Part shown: positions 52,830-61,576 of the stretch, piece by piece
Layout: each line of letters starts with the position of its first letter
Position numbering within the stretch: the stretch's first letter is position 1
Program-made: the position numbers and the translations under genes
Origin: Flavobacteriales bacterium
GTDB taxonomy: Bacteria > Bacteroidota > Bacteroidia > Flavobacteriales_F > PHOS-HE28
Assembly: GCA_019638085.1 (NCBI GenBank)
Contig: JAHBUL010000001.1
Span: 1-64,000, forward strand
Reading direction: 5' to 3'
Length of the DNA stretch: 64,000 bases
Notes under the pieces: generated by a model
What the model saw: the letters and a program-made list of their open reading frames with translations, nothing else
Database searches by the model: none
Told to the model about the DNA's origin: nothing

Positions 52830-53540
52830 TCAGAGTAGCAGGTCGTGGAGCACCGCAGGGGACCGTAGCTGGCCGAAGCCTTCCACATGCAGCCTGAAAT
52901 ACGTGAGCAGGTCGTCCAGGAGGTGTTTCCGGATATCCGCTGGAAGCGACCGTGTGTGGCTGGTTGTTCCGGTACTCAGGATGGCAGCGAGAGCCGTGGC
53001 GTTCGGTCTGTCCATGTACAGACCGTGAGCGCATTCCCCGCGGAAGAAGTGGCCTTCGCGCAGATCAAAGCGGTCTTCTCCGGGTTGTGGTGGCTCCGGC
53101 AGGAATCCCAAATGTCCGGCCAAGCGAACCAGGAGCAGTAGCGGAATATGCCCTAGGTTCCGGCCAGTATCGATGTCCTCCAGTGTTTCCTGTATGAAGT
53201 CGAACAAGGGGAGGTCGGGTGTTTCCTCGCGAAGCGTGCGATAGAAGACCTCCTGTGCGAATAGCAGCAACATCCCCCGGACCGGATCATTCGGGATCCC
53301 GACGAAAGGCTTCAAGATGCGGATCTCGCGTACCGCATGCAGTTCCCGCTCACGACTTTCGGTCACCACCAATTCCAAGCGATCCAGCGGTTGCAAGTGT
53401 GCAGGCTTGATGCCACCGCGCTTGCTCGTACGTACCATGTAGCTACGCGCACCGAACGACGCAGTATATGCCTTTAGGATCACGGAATTATCCCCGTGCT
53501 TGAATGTGCGGAGCACAACGGCCTGTGTGGTCTGCAGCAT
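52830..53540 (-). CDS. recO: DNA repair protein RecO
   Basis: A 236-residue RecO, which works with RecF/RecR to load RecA on SSB-coated gaps and anneals SSB-bound strands. The N-terminal OB-fold (TQAVVLRTFKHGDNSVILKAYTASFGARSYMVR) is followed by the helical domain (LFAQEVFYRTLREETPDLPLFDFI, LVRLAGHLGFLP). The zinc-finger cysteines are largely absent, which is usual in many Bacteroidota. It starts 22 bases after porZ on the same strand. Confidence 0.95.
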   Translation of the reverse strand: MLQTTQAVVLRTFKHGDNSVILKAYTASFGARSYMVRTSKRGGIKPAHLQPLDRLELVVTESRERELHAVREIRILKPFVGIPNDPVRGMLLLFAQEVFYRTLREETPDLPLFDFIQETLEDIDTGRNLGHIPLLLLVRLAGHLGFLPEPPQPGEDRFDLREGHFFRGECAHGLYMDRPNATALAAILSTGTTSHTRSLPADIRKHLLDDLLTYFRLHVEGFGQLRSPAVLHDLLL

Positions 53541-53561
53541 ATCAGGGGCTGCTGGCTGGTA

Positions 53562-55931
53562 CTACCGTACCACTGCAACCTTGGTGTTGCACTTATTGGT
53601 GCCCTCCGGATCCACGGAGAGGATGAGATAAACCCCGGTGCTTACCCGCTGACCTTTCATGTCGGTGGCCGGCCAAATGGCTTGCCCTCCCATGGAGATG
53701 GTACGATATACGAGGTTGCCCGCCACATCGGTGATGCGGACATCGCTACCACGGACCAAGCCGGTAATAGCCACCGGCCCGGTGAAGTTCTCGCGCACGG
53801 GGTTGGGGAATACCGTTGCACAGTCGGCTGTATTGCTACCTGCGGTGGCATCACCCCGGTAGCTTACGATCCCTTGGTCCGTCCCGATGAACAACTCGCC
53901 TGTGGCATCATCCATGGCCATGGCGATGATGTTGTCGCTGGGCAAAGGGCTGTTGGCCGCAGTGTAATGCGCGACCTGCTCGGTTCCATCCGCTGAAACA
54001 AGGTAGAGCCCACTGCTCTGTGTGCCCAGCCATTTCCTGTTGGCACCGTCCACTACAATGGCACTTACGGCTTCGGTCTCCAGCAGGATCTGTACGTTCC
54101 CGTCCTGCTCGATCAAGATCTGCTGAGCATCGAAGTTATCGCTGGAGAACACCGCATCCGGGTTGTAGAATACGGCAATGCCCTTGCCTGTACCGACCCA
54201 GATCTGGCGGTCCTGATCCTCGGCTATGCTGAAAATGTCCATGGAGGGCAGCTTGCCCTGCCCCTCAAAAGTGGAGAGTGCCTTGGCCTGATCGTCCCCG
54301 GGGTCCGATGGTGTTCCGTTGTCCGTGAAAACAAGCAAGCCCCCACTGCGGGGACGCACCACCCATTTATATCCGTTCTCTGCAACGATAATGTCCGAAA
54401 GGAGCGCATTATTCCCCAGTGCGGTACCGGTGCCGAATGCATACCAGTTGCCGTTCTTCAAACGAACACTGATGGGTTTGGAGCAATTGCTGTTGGTTGC
54501 CCACAGATTTCCCTTTTCGTCGTAGGCCAAGCCTCCTACTTGGGTGGGCACCGAATTGTCCGCGCTGTTCTGGAACCGTTGCAGGGAACTGTTGTCGGGT
54601 GTGAAAAACCCGATACCACGGCCATCCCGCATCTCCAGAATACCATCATCCCAGCTGCCGATGAATGCGTGGGAGCCATCATCGGGATCCACCTGCACGG
54701 CCATCACATCGTTCAGCGAACCAGCATAATCGTTGCTACCGGTATCGAATAAGGGGTCATTCCCCCGGTTGGCCGTATTCCAGCGACCGTCCACAAAATA
54801 ATGGACGCCGTCCTTCCGGTATTCGTAGGCCCAATTGTTGGATGGGCCACCAGTGGTCACATACACCGAGCCCTTGGCAGCAGACATGCGGTAGACCGTG
54901 TTGTTATCAGGTCCGTTCGGGTGTGAAATTGAGAAGTTGTTGTTGCTACGGAAGTCCACCAAGCCATGGCCGTCCGTGGCGATCCAGATGCCACCTTGGT
55001 CACGATGTATGGCATCCCTTGGGCGAAGATCCGCACCGTTCAGCTGATCCCCAAAGTAGATCACCACGCCATCGGTGTTGAATTCCCGCACCTTGTTCCT
55101 ACCTGTAACGGTCAAGCGTTGTCCATCATTGGAAACACGGAGGCTGTAATTAAAGTCACTTCCGGCAGCGGCCAACACTTGCCAGCCAGCATCAAAATAA
55201 TAGATCGTGTCCAGCTCCGACTGATCGTTCTCGCTCCCCCGATGGTTTACAAATAGTTGACCATTGAACGTGACGATCTCAGTGAAGGCACTGTTCGCAC
55301 TTGGAAGGTCATTGCGTTTATGCCAGTTTGTGTAGGCGGCCAGATTCGCCTCCCCTTGCCAAGCGGCGAATACACCCACTTGTGTGGCGGCATAGATGGA
55401 ATCATTATGGAATGTGATCGCGTTCACCTGTATCTGGGCAGCATTCGGTCCGATCAACCAGGTGTCCTTCACTTCCATGCGGGTCAAGTCCACTACTACG
55501 ATGCCGAAACCGCAGCCCAAGTACGCCAGGTCGTCCCGGCTCGTAATGCAATAGACCCCCTTGTCCCCTACAATGGCGCTCCGCTTGATGTCGGGCATAT
55601 TGGTGGTACTGCCGGAGCGGATCACATCCAGGTTGCCGTTCCGGTATCCGACCACCACGGCATTTCGGGAACTGTTCCACCCCAATGCTTGGATATTCAC
55701 ATCGCTCAGCGCGTTCACTTTGGTGTAACGCTCGGTCTCCCCGGTCTGAGCATTGTATTTGAAGAGGGCAGTAGTGGTGGCGCAGTATATATCGGAGTTG
55801 CCCTCCACCAAGGCAATGGTGTGCTTGTACTGGAAGTGGTCGCGCCATTGGCCGATCGCGGGTTGGGCAGAGATACTACCGGCCAGCAACGCAAGGCCGG
55901 TAATGGTGAACAGGATCTGGAGTGGACGCAT
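53562..55931 (-). CDS. porZ: T9SS component PorZ (two-propeller protein)
   Basis: About 789 residues from the ATG that begins MRPLQILFTITGLALLAG; the longer frame passes through the tRNA and has no conservation. After the signal peptide come two beta-propellers: the first opens IGQWRDHFQYKHTIALVEGNSDIYCATTTALFKYN, and repeated blades include DRQIWVGTGKGIAVFYN and TGELFIGTDQGIVSY. A C-terminal immunoglobulin-like domain (VFPNPVRENFTGPVAI) matches a type IX sorting domain. PorZ is a cell-surface member of the attachment complex that processes T9SS cargo. It is cotranscribed with recO. Confidence 0.92.
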   Translation of the reverse strand: MRPLQILFTITGLALLAGSISAQPAIGQWRDHFQYKHTIALVEGNSDIYCATTTALFKYNAQTGETERYTKVNALSDVNIQALGWNSSRNAVVVGYRNGNLDVIRSGSTTNMPDIKRSAIVGDKGVYCITSRDDLAYLGCGFGIVVVDLTRMEVKDTWLIGPNAAQIQVNAITFHNDSIYAATQVGVFAAWQGEANLAAYTNWHKRNDLPSANSAFTEIVTFNGQLFVNHRGSENDQSELDTIYYFDAGWQVLAAAGSDFNYSLRVSNDGQRLTVTGRNKVREFNTDGVVIYFGDQLNGADLRPRDAIHRDQGGIWIATDGHGLVDFRSNNNFSISHPNGPDNNTVYRMSAAKGSVYVTTGGPSNNWAYEYRKDGVHYFVDGRWNTANRGNDPLFDTGSNDYAGSLNDVMAVQVDPDDGSHAFIGSWDDGILEMRDGRGIGFFTPDNSSLQRFQNSADNSVPTQVGGLAYDEKGNLWATNSNCSKPISVRLKNGNWYAFGTGTALGNNALLSDIIVAENGYKWVVRPRSGGLLVFTDNGTPSDPGDDQAKALSTFEGQGKLPSMDIFSIAEDQDRQIWVGTGKGIAVFYNPDAVFSSDNFDAQQILIEQDGNVQILLETEAVSAIVVDGANRKWLGTQSSGLYLVSADGTEQVAHYTAANSPLPSDNIIAMAMDDATGELFIGTDQGIVSYRGDATAGSNTADCATVFPNPVRENFTGPVAITGLVRGSDVRITDVAGNLVYRTISMGGQAIWPATDMKGQRVSTGVYLILSVDPEGTNKCNTKVAVVR

Positions 55932-56005
55932 ACGGTCGGGTGCTACGGAGGTCACAACGCGAAAGAGGAGGGATCGGTATGGCATATCGTTGAAGGCCTG
56001 AAATG

Positions 56006-56035
56006 CAGAACGCCCCGAATTTACGGGGCGTTCTG
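56006..56035 (-). terminator. Terminator hairpin after tRNA-Cys
   Basis: A 12-bp perfect stem (CAGAACGCCCCG and its complement) with a six-base AT loop. It lies directly downstream of the tRNA on the minus strand and upstream of porZ. Confidence 0.7.
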
Positions 56036-56036
56036 T

Positions 56037-56110
56037 TGGAGGTCGCGTGCGGATTCGAACCGCAGTAGCAGCTTTTGCAGAGCTGTGCCTAACCACTCGG
56101 CCACGCGACC
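56037..56110 (-). tRNA. tRNA-Cys (GCA anticodon)
   Basis: The minus strand folds as a full cloverleaf: acceptor GGTCGCG/CGCGACC, D-loop AGTGGTTAGGC, anticodon stem CAGCT/AGCTG around loop CTGCAAA (anticodon GCA), and T-arm GCGGTTCGAATCCGC. The discriminator is U73, the Cys identity base, and CCA is encoded (TCCA at 56040-56037). It lies between folB and porZ. Confidence 0.95.
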
Positions 56111-56177
56111 ACTTGATTCCCCATGTTCGACCAATAAAATTGGTGTTCAAGGGGCCGCGAAGATAACGGGTTCCAAC

Positions 56178-56528
56178 TTATCCGCCCACGGTATATACCA
56201 CACTGTCCACAGCACCGGCGATCGGCGGGTGTTCCTTCACCAGTCGGACTTGCCAGAGAAAGCCATGTGGCCACTCTTTCCGGAGTGCGTCCAGTATTCT
56301 GGCCGCCACGTGCTCGATCAATTGGGATCGGATGGCCATCTGCTCCACAACGATCGCCGTAACGCGGCCATAGTCAATGGTGTCCGCGAGCTTGTCCGTG
56401 CGTTCGGCACGTGCCATGTCGCCCTCCACGGCTACATCCACGCGGTAGTGCCCCCCGATGCGTCCCTCCTCGGACAAGCAGCCGTGGTAGGCATACACCT
56501 TGATCCCTTTCACCTCGATCAGCCCCAT
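56178..56528 (-). CDS. folB: Dihydroneopterin aldolase
   Basis: A 116-residue FolB for the aldol cleavage of dihydroneopterin in folate synthesis. GLIEVKGIKVYAYHGCLSEE at residues 2-21 carries the conserved YHG motif, and DTIDYGRVTAIV with SQLIEHVAARI supplies the Glu of the active site. The C-terminal Lys in VRLVKEHPPI is the conserved catalytic-site lysine. The ATG lies 10 bases inside the end of gltX, so translation is coupled. Confidence 0.95.
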   Translation of the reverse strand: MGLIEVKGIKVYAYHGCLSEEGRIGGHYRVDVAVEGDMARAERTDKLADTIDYGRVTAIVVEQMAIRSQLIEHVAARILDALRKEWPHGFLWQVRLVKEHPPIAGAVDSVVYTVGG

Positions 56529-58054
56529 GCCAAACAACGATCAAGCCCCGCCCTCAGCCGGGAAACAACCTCTTCTTTGCCCAAGAGCGCGCTCACATCG
56601 AACATGCCCGGCCCTTGCATGCGGCCCGCCACGAAAAGACGATAGAGCGGCATGATCTGGCCAAGCTTCAGTCCGAATTCCTGAAGTACCGCATTCAACG
56701 CTTCCTCCAAATGCGGGGGTTGAACCGAAGGCAATCCGTCCACTTTGGCAATGAAAGCTTCCAGCGCATCAGCTACCTCGGGTTTCCAGCGCTTCTTCAA
56801 TTCGGCGAGGACTTCCTCATTGTTCCCCAAAGGCGAACCCTTGGTGAACAGGTAGACACCTTCAAGCATGTCCTCCGGAAAGGTGGCCCGCTCCTTCAGC
56901 ACGCTCACGGCAGCCGTGGCCTTTTCCAAGGAAGTACGGACGCCAATGCCTTCGAGTCCCTTTTGGAGCTCCGCACCCAACTCACTGTCGGGACGGGTAC
57001 GTAGGTATTGTTGGTTGAACCACTTGGCCTTCTCCGGATCGAATTTCGCTCCGCCTTTATGCACACGCTCCAAGTCGAAAAGTCCCGTGAGTTCGGCCAT
57101 GGACATGATCTCCTGTTCGGTGCCCGGGTTCCAGCCCAAGAGCGCCAGCATGTTCACGAAGGCCTCCGGATAGTATCCGCGTTCGCGGTAACCACTGCTT
57201 CGCTCACCGCTTGTGGGGTCCTGCCAATCCAAGGGGAAAACAGGGAAGCCGAGCCGGTCGCCATCGCGCTTGCTCAGCTTGCCGTTGCCATCCGGCTTCA
57301 GGATCAGCGGTAGGTGGGCGAAGGCCGGGCGCTCCCATCCGAATGCCTCATAGAGCAATACATGGAGCGGGGCGCTTGGCAGCCATTCCTCACCGCGGAT
57401 CACATGGGTGATGCGCATCAGGTGGTCATCCACGATGTTGGCCAGGTGGTAGGTGGGCATGCCATCACTCTTGTACAGCACCTTGTCGTCGATATTGCTG
57501 CTGTGAACGGTGACCCAGCCGCGGATCACATCCTCGAAGCGGACCTCCGCATTGCGCGGAACCTTCAACCGGATCACATGCTCATCATCACGCGCTAAGC
57601 GTTCCTGCGTTTCGGTGGCTGGCAGGGTGAGGCTGTTCTTCATGTGCTCCCGCGTAACGGCGTTGTATGCGGGGGCTGCCACACCGGCTGCCTTCAGCCG
57701 CTCGCGCATGGCATCGAGGTCCTCCGAGGTATCAAAGGCATAGTAGGCCTTGTCCTCCTGCACGAGCTTTTCGGCGTATTCCCGATAGAGGTGTTTGCGT
57801 TCGCTCTGGCGATAGGGCCCATCAGGTCCTCCGTCCCACGGACCTTCATCAGGCTTCATGCCGCACCAGGCCAGGGCTTCGCGGATGTATTCCTCGGCAC
57901 CGGGAACGAACCGTGCTTGGTCGGTATCCTCAATGCGCAAGAGGAAGGTCCCTCCGTGCTTGCGGGCGAACAGGTAGTTGTAGAGCGCCGTGCGGACACC
58001 GCCCATATGCAGCGGTCCGGTAGGACTTGGTGCGAATCGTACTCTTACGGACAT
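56519..58054 (-). CDS. gltX: Glutamyl-tRNA synthetase
   Basis: A 511-residue class Ib synthetase. RVRFAPSPTGPLHMGGVRTAL at residues 3-23 contains the HIGH motif as HMGG, RIEDTD is present, and the KMSKS loop reads LSKRDGDR. The start at MSVRVRFAPSPTG was chosen; an upstream frame of 12 residues is not conserved. If this is a non-discriminating enzyme, its product would feed the gatA-encoded amidotransferase in the same window. It overlaps folB downstream. Confidence 0.96.
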   Translation of the reverse strand: MSVRVRFAPSPTGPLHMGGVRTALYNYLFARKHGGTFLLRIEDTDQARFVPGAEEYIREALAWCGMKPDEGPWDGGPDGPYRQSERKHLYREYAEKLVQEDKAYYAFDTSEDLDAMRERLKAAGVAAPAYNAVTREHMKNSLTLPATETQERLARDDEHVIRLKVPRNAEVRFEDVIRGWVTVHSSNIDDKVLYKSDGMPTYHLANIVDDHLMRITHVIRGEEWLPSAPLHVLLYEAFGWERPAFAHLPLILKPDGNGKLSKRDGDRLGFPVFPLDWQDPTSGERSSGYRERGYYPEAFVNMLALLGWNPGTEQEIMSMAELTGLFDLERVHKGGAKFDPEKAKWFNQQYLRTRPDSELGAELQKGLEGIGVRTSLEKATAAVSVLKERATFPEDMLEGVYLFTKGSPLGNNEEVLAELKKRWKPEVADALEAFIAKVDGLPSVQPPHLEEALNAVLQEFGLKLGQIMPLYRLFVAGRMQGPGMFDVSALLGKEEVVSRLRAGLDRCLAWG

Positions 58055-58146
58055 CGGAAAGGACCCGTGATATAGTGGCGTGGGATGCACCTCCGCGCGT
58101 GTTCTCCGGGCGGCGCGAAAATAATGGTGTTAGGAAGCGGTGTCGC

Positions 58147-58449
58147 TCACACTTCAACCCCCTTCTCCACAATGCGCTTCCATTCTGGATGCTGGCGCAG
58201 GTGGGCCGTAACGAAGGAGCACATGGGAACCAACTTCAGGTTATTCTCTTCGATGTAGTTGAAGACGCGCTCAACGATCTCCGCGCCCACACCTTTTCCG
58301 GCGAGGGACTTGGGCACCTTGGCGTGCGTGAGGAACATCTTGGTTCCGTTCAGTTCATACTCCAACTTGGCCATACGGCCCTCCACTTCCATTTCGAATT
58401 GGCGGGAGCTCTTATCGTTGATCAGGGGAATCTGGGTCAGGTCGCTCAT
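58147..58449 (-). CDS. Small GNAT-type acetyltransferase (YjdJ-like)
   Basis: A 100-residue protein starting MSDLTQIPLINDKSSRQFEM. It has the compact acetyltransferase pattern of this family: LTHAKVPKSLAGKGVGAEIVERVFNYIEENNLKLVPMCSFV, with the G-x-G acetyl-CoA loop at about residues 58-62 and a HPEWKRIV tail. The substrate is unknown. The ORF upstream to 58611 is rejected because it runs through the ssb C regulatory region. It faces away from ssb C. Confidence 0.88.
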   Translation of the reverse strand: MSDLTQIPLINDKSSRQFEMEVEGRMAKLEYELNGTKMFLTHAKVPKSLAGKGVGAEIVERVFNYIEENNLKLVPMCSFVTAHLRQHPEWKRIVEKGVEV

Positions 58450-58610
58450 GTCAAAATGTTGTCTGTTCCCTTTAAACGGACTCACAGCATCCGTGGTGGA
58501 AAAGGCCTGCAAAGATACGAAGTTGTAAATGGAGAAGCATTTCGCCAGTAGTCGCGCGGAGATCCGGAAGGAACAAGACCTCTGCGAAGTGAACCCGGAT
58601 CCGTCCGGCA

Positions 58611-58686
58611 AACGACAGCAAACGGCTATGAACGACTACAAACGCAAGATCAACCGAATAAGGGGAAAACACCGGTGAATGTTTGC
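58611..58686 (+). promoter_or_regulatory. ssb-type activator array and promoter, copy C
   Basis: Four AACG decamers start at 58611, 58621, 58631 and 58641, an exact 10-bp period. TTTG of AATGTTTGC is at 58682-58685, 41 bases after the last AACG. This is the cleanest copy, with all four AACG intact. Confidence 0.7.
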
Positions 58687-58744
58687 AGCGGAGTTCAACA
58701 TCGAACGCTCATTCAACTACTGCAAACACACAAACCCCAATACC

Positions 58745-59113
58745 ATGAGAACGCTGAACAACACTGTACGCCTGATCGGTAATCTTGGCTTCGACCCGGA
58801 AGTGCGCGAGATCGGCAAGGACCGCAAAGTGGCCCGGATGAGCGTGGCCACGAACGAAAGCTACCTCAACGCCGCCGGAGAGCGCATCACCAACACCCAA
58901 TGGCACACCGTGGTGGCATGGGGCCGCATTGCCGAACAGGTGGAGCGGAGGCTGGCAAAGGGCACACCCGTAATGCTGGAAGGACGCTTGGTCCATCGGA
59001 GCTATGATGGAAAGGATGGCGTGAAGCGGCACGTGACGGAGATCGTCCTGAGCGATCTGAAGGTGATCACCTACGCCAAGGCTGGAACGGAAGATCAGAA
59101 AGTGGCTGCTTAA
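58745..59113 (+). CDS. ssb: Short single-stranded DNA-binding protein, paralogue C
   Basis: A 122-residue OB-fold SSB starting MRTLNNTVRLIGNLGFDPEVR, nearly the same as paralogue B over the whole fold (NTQWHTVVAWGRIAEQVE, VMLEGRLVHRSYDGKDG). The tail ends AGTEDQKVAA and lacks an acidic partner-binding tip. An upstream in-frame ATG at 58679 lies on the -7 box itself and is rejected. It sits close to the recO/porZ/tRNA/gltX region but is divergent from it. A terminator follows. Confidence 0.94.
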   Translation: MRTLNNTVRLIGNLGFDPEVREIGKDRKVARMSVATNESYLNAAGERITNTQWHTVVAWGRIAEQVERRLAKGTPVMLEGRLVHRSYDGKDGVKRHVTEIVLSDLKVITYAKAGTEDQKVAA

Positions 59114-59130
59114 GCTTCCATTAGGTCTGG

Positions 59131-59162
59131 CAACAAGGGCGCGGGAAACTGCGCCCTTGTTG
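59131..59162 (+). terminator. Terminator hairpin after ssb C
   Basis: CAACAAGGGCGC pairs perfectly with GCGCCCTTGTTG, loop GGGAAACT, followed by TATA. Confidence 0.7.
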
Positions 59163-59186
59163 TATAGGCGCCGGGCGGAACCCATG

Positions 59187-59217
59187 TTGCGGCGACAGCC
59201 GGAATAGCCACCTTTGC
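59187..59217 (+). promoter_or_regulatory. Promoter of the DUF748 gene
   Basis: TTG at 59187-59189, a 19-base spacer and CACCTTTGC at 59209-59217, one mismatch from TAnnTTTGY. The ATG at 59226 follows 8 bases later, so the leader is nearly absent. Confidence 0.5.
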
Positions 59218-59225
59218 AGCCCCGC

Positions 59226-61505
59226 ATGGACCCGCAACCCGCACCCGAGAAGAAGCACAAGCGCAGGCGTACGCTTGTGTTCGTCGGTGTCGGTTTGATC
59301 GTGCTCCTGAGCATCACCGCGTTCTTCGTGCCCTACCTGTTGAAGCGCTACATCGAAAAGCACAGTGTGGAATGGATAGGGCGCACGGTCACCATCAATA
59401 GCATTATCCTCAATCCGTTCACCTTCACTTATGCCGTGAACGGCGTGAAGTGCTCCGAGCCAGGGAGCGATGAAACGTTCGTCTCGTGGAAAAGGATAGC
59501 GGTGAAGAGCGACCTGTGGAACGGTTTTCAGAATAAGCACTGGCGCTTCCGAAAGCTGCGTGTGGAAGACCCCTACTTTCATATTACCCAGCAAGGGGAT
59601 CGCTTCAATTTCAGCGACTTGATGGAGATGGGCGGAAGTGATACTACGGCCTCCACAGACACCACGACCGTGCAATTCAGCATGGAGGATATCCGCATTT
59701 CCGGTGGGCGAATCGTGTATGCGAGCGATGTACTGAAAGCGCCCGTGGGGATCTCTGGCCTGCATGCCGAATGCAACCGCATCACCTCGGAAAGTGCGCG
59801 GATGGATTTTCTGCTCGGCCTCACCTTGGATGCCGGTGGAACGCTGTACGGTGGCTTCAAGATCGATACGGAGAAGTCGCTTTACGCTGTGCATGCCCAA
59901 TTGAAATCCTTTGCACTGCCGCAACTGCTACCCTACTTACAGGATTTCATGCACACCACGGCGCTGAAAGGCGATGTGGATGTCAGGCTGGATCTGGAAG
60001 ATAGCTGGGCCGACACTGCCGCGCTCGCCGTAAGCGGAGATCTGGCGTTGAACAACTTTGACCTTACTGATGGCCAAGGAGAGAGGTTGGTCGGGATGAA
60101 GAGTGGCCGGGTCGTGCTGGACACCCTGAATGCGAAGACGCAAAATTTCAAGATCAGCCGCGTGCTTGTGGACGGATTCAATACCCGCTACCAGCAATGG
60201 GCCGATGGCTCCAACACCTGGACCAAGGTGCTCAAGCTGGACAGCACCACAACCGGCGACAGCTCCAGCGTGACCCTGGCCGCTGAACCCGCGAACGTCT
60301 TCGTGATGCTTTCGGACTACATCCGCTTGCTGGGTCAGGATTTTGTGGCCAGCCAGTACACTGCCGACAGCATGGTGCTGGTCCACAGCTCCGTGGAGTT
60401 CGAGGATTTCACACCGGAAAAGCCGCTCCGTTATACCTTGGACGAAATCGACATCCGAAGCAGCCGGATAAACACCGCGACAGGAACAGCGGACTTCTAC
60501 GCTTCAGCACTTTTGAATGGCAGCGGTAAGCTGACGAGCAGCTTCAAGTTCGACCCGAGGAACTACCGCAACGTGGATGCCAACTTGCAAGTGACCGACC
60601 TTTCCTTGTCCGACCTCGATGCCTACAGCCGCTGGTATGGCGCATATCCCATCCAGTCCGGTACGCTCTCCTACACCAGTACCACAAGCATTCGGGACGG
60701 CAAGATCGATAGCGAGAACCATCTTGTTTCGGACAACCTCCGGTTCGCTAAAAAGATAGATGTACACGATGCCGGGATCTTCATCCTTCCACTACGGCTT
60801 GGTGCATCGCTGCTGCGCGATGTGCATGGCAAGATCGATGTGGATATCCCGGTGAAGGGCGACCTGAACGATCCCGAGTTCAAGCCTTGGCCCATCATAT
60901 GGCAGGTGCTGAAAAACCTGGTTGTGAAGGCTGCTGCCGCACCGGTGAAATTGGTGGCCGGGGTGTTTGGCGGCGGCAGCGATGATGTGGACATGGAGGA
61001 GGTGCGCTTCGCTCCCCTGCAAACTTCCCTCGGGAAGGAACAGCTGCGAGCCTTGGCCGGATTGGCCGAAACACTGAAGCAGAAGCCCGAACTCTATGTG
61101 GCGCTCGTGCGTGTGACGGACCTGAATGAGGAGCAGGAGGAGTGGGCGGCCCACCAGGCGAAAAAGGAATTTCTCGGCCTTTCCGGTGATGTTTCCGCAA
61201 AGGACAGTATCCGCGTAATGGAATTATCCCTCCGGGATAGTGCCTTTACGGCATACTTGGACGGGAAGACGCCGGCAATGCAGGGGAAGTCGGAACGCGA
61301 GCGATGCATTGCAGCCATTGGTGCGGACACAGTGAAACAGGCCGTTGAAATAAGTGAAGCGGAACGGCAAACGGCGGTGATGGCGCAGCTGATCGAAGAT
61401 GGAGTAGAGGTCAAGCGGATCGCCTTCAGGAACGGTTCAAAGGAAAAGCTACAGGGTCATATCGGTGCTCCTGGCTTCCGCTTTGTCCTGGACGTTGGGG
61501 AGTGA
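59226..61505 (+). CDS. DUF748/AsmA-like envelope protein
   Basis: About 759 residues from the ATG that begins MDPQPAPEKK; a TTG at 59214 is less likely. One N-terminal helix (LVFVGVGLIVLLSITAFFVPYLL) anchors it in the inner membrane. A repeat-rich periplasmic part of AsmA/DUF748 type follows (VNGVKCSEPGSDETFVSWKRIAVKSDLW, LRYTLDEIDIRSSRINTATG). AsmA-like proteins form bridges that move phospholipid to the outer membrane; a role here is inferred. The C-terminal 150 residues include ALAGLAETLKQKPELYVAL, an OmpA-like-variant segment seen in this family. Confidence 0.85.
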   Translation: MDPQPAPEKKHKRRRTLVFVGVGLIVLLSITAFFVPYLLKRYIEKHSVEWIGRTVTINSIILNPFTFTYAVNGVKCSEPGSDETFVSWKRIAVKSDLWNGFQNKHWRFRKLRVEDPYFHITQQGDRFNFSDLMEMGGSDTTASTDTTTVQFSMEDIRISGGRIVYASDVLKAPVGISGLHAECNRITSESARMDFLLGLTLDAGGTLYGGFKIDTEKSLYAVHAQLKSFALPQLLPYLQDFMHTTALKGDVDVRLDLEDSWADTAALAVSGDLALNNFDLTDGQGERLVGMKSGRVVLDTLNAKTQNFKISRVLVDGFNTRYQQWADGSNTWTKVLKLDSTTTGDSSSVTLAAEPANVFVMLSDYIRLLGQDFVASQYTADSMVLVHSSVEFEDFTPEKPLRYTLDEIDIRSSRINTATGTADFYASALLNGSGKLTSSFKFDPRNYRNVDANLQVTDLSLSDLDAYSRWYGAYPIQSGTLSYTSTTSIRDGKIDSENHLVSDNLRFAKKIDVHDAGIFILPLRLGASLLRDVHGKIDVDIPVKGDLNDPEFKPWPIIWQVLKNLVVKAAAAPVKLVAGVFGGGSDDVDMEEVRFAPLQTSLGKEQLRALAGLAETLKQKPELYVALVRVTDLNEEQEEWAAHQAKKEFLGLSGDVSAKDSIRVMELSLRDSAFTAYLDGKTPAMQGKSERERCIAAIGADTVKQAVEISEAERQTAVMAQLIEDGVEVKRIAFRNGSKEKLQGHIGAPGFRFVLDVGE

Positions 61506-61576
61506 GGCTACCCCGTGCGTTTGCACACATCATGGTGGTGAGGCAGTAACTTCGGCCTTCATCAACATCGTCCCCC

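Noticed and set aside
55932-56150. Longer N-terminus for PorZ from 56150
   Set aside because: The extension is translated tRNA-Cys and terminator sequence; a signal peptide begins at 55931.
58679-58745. In-frame ATG upstream of ssb C giving a 144-residue protein (MFAAEFNIERS...)
   Set aside because: The ATG is part of the conserved AATGTTTGC box, and the equivalent peptide is out of frame in ssb B, so it is promoter DNA.
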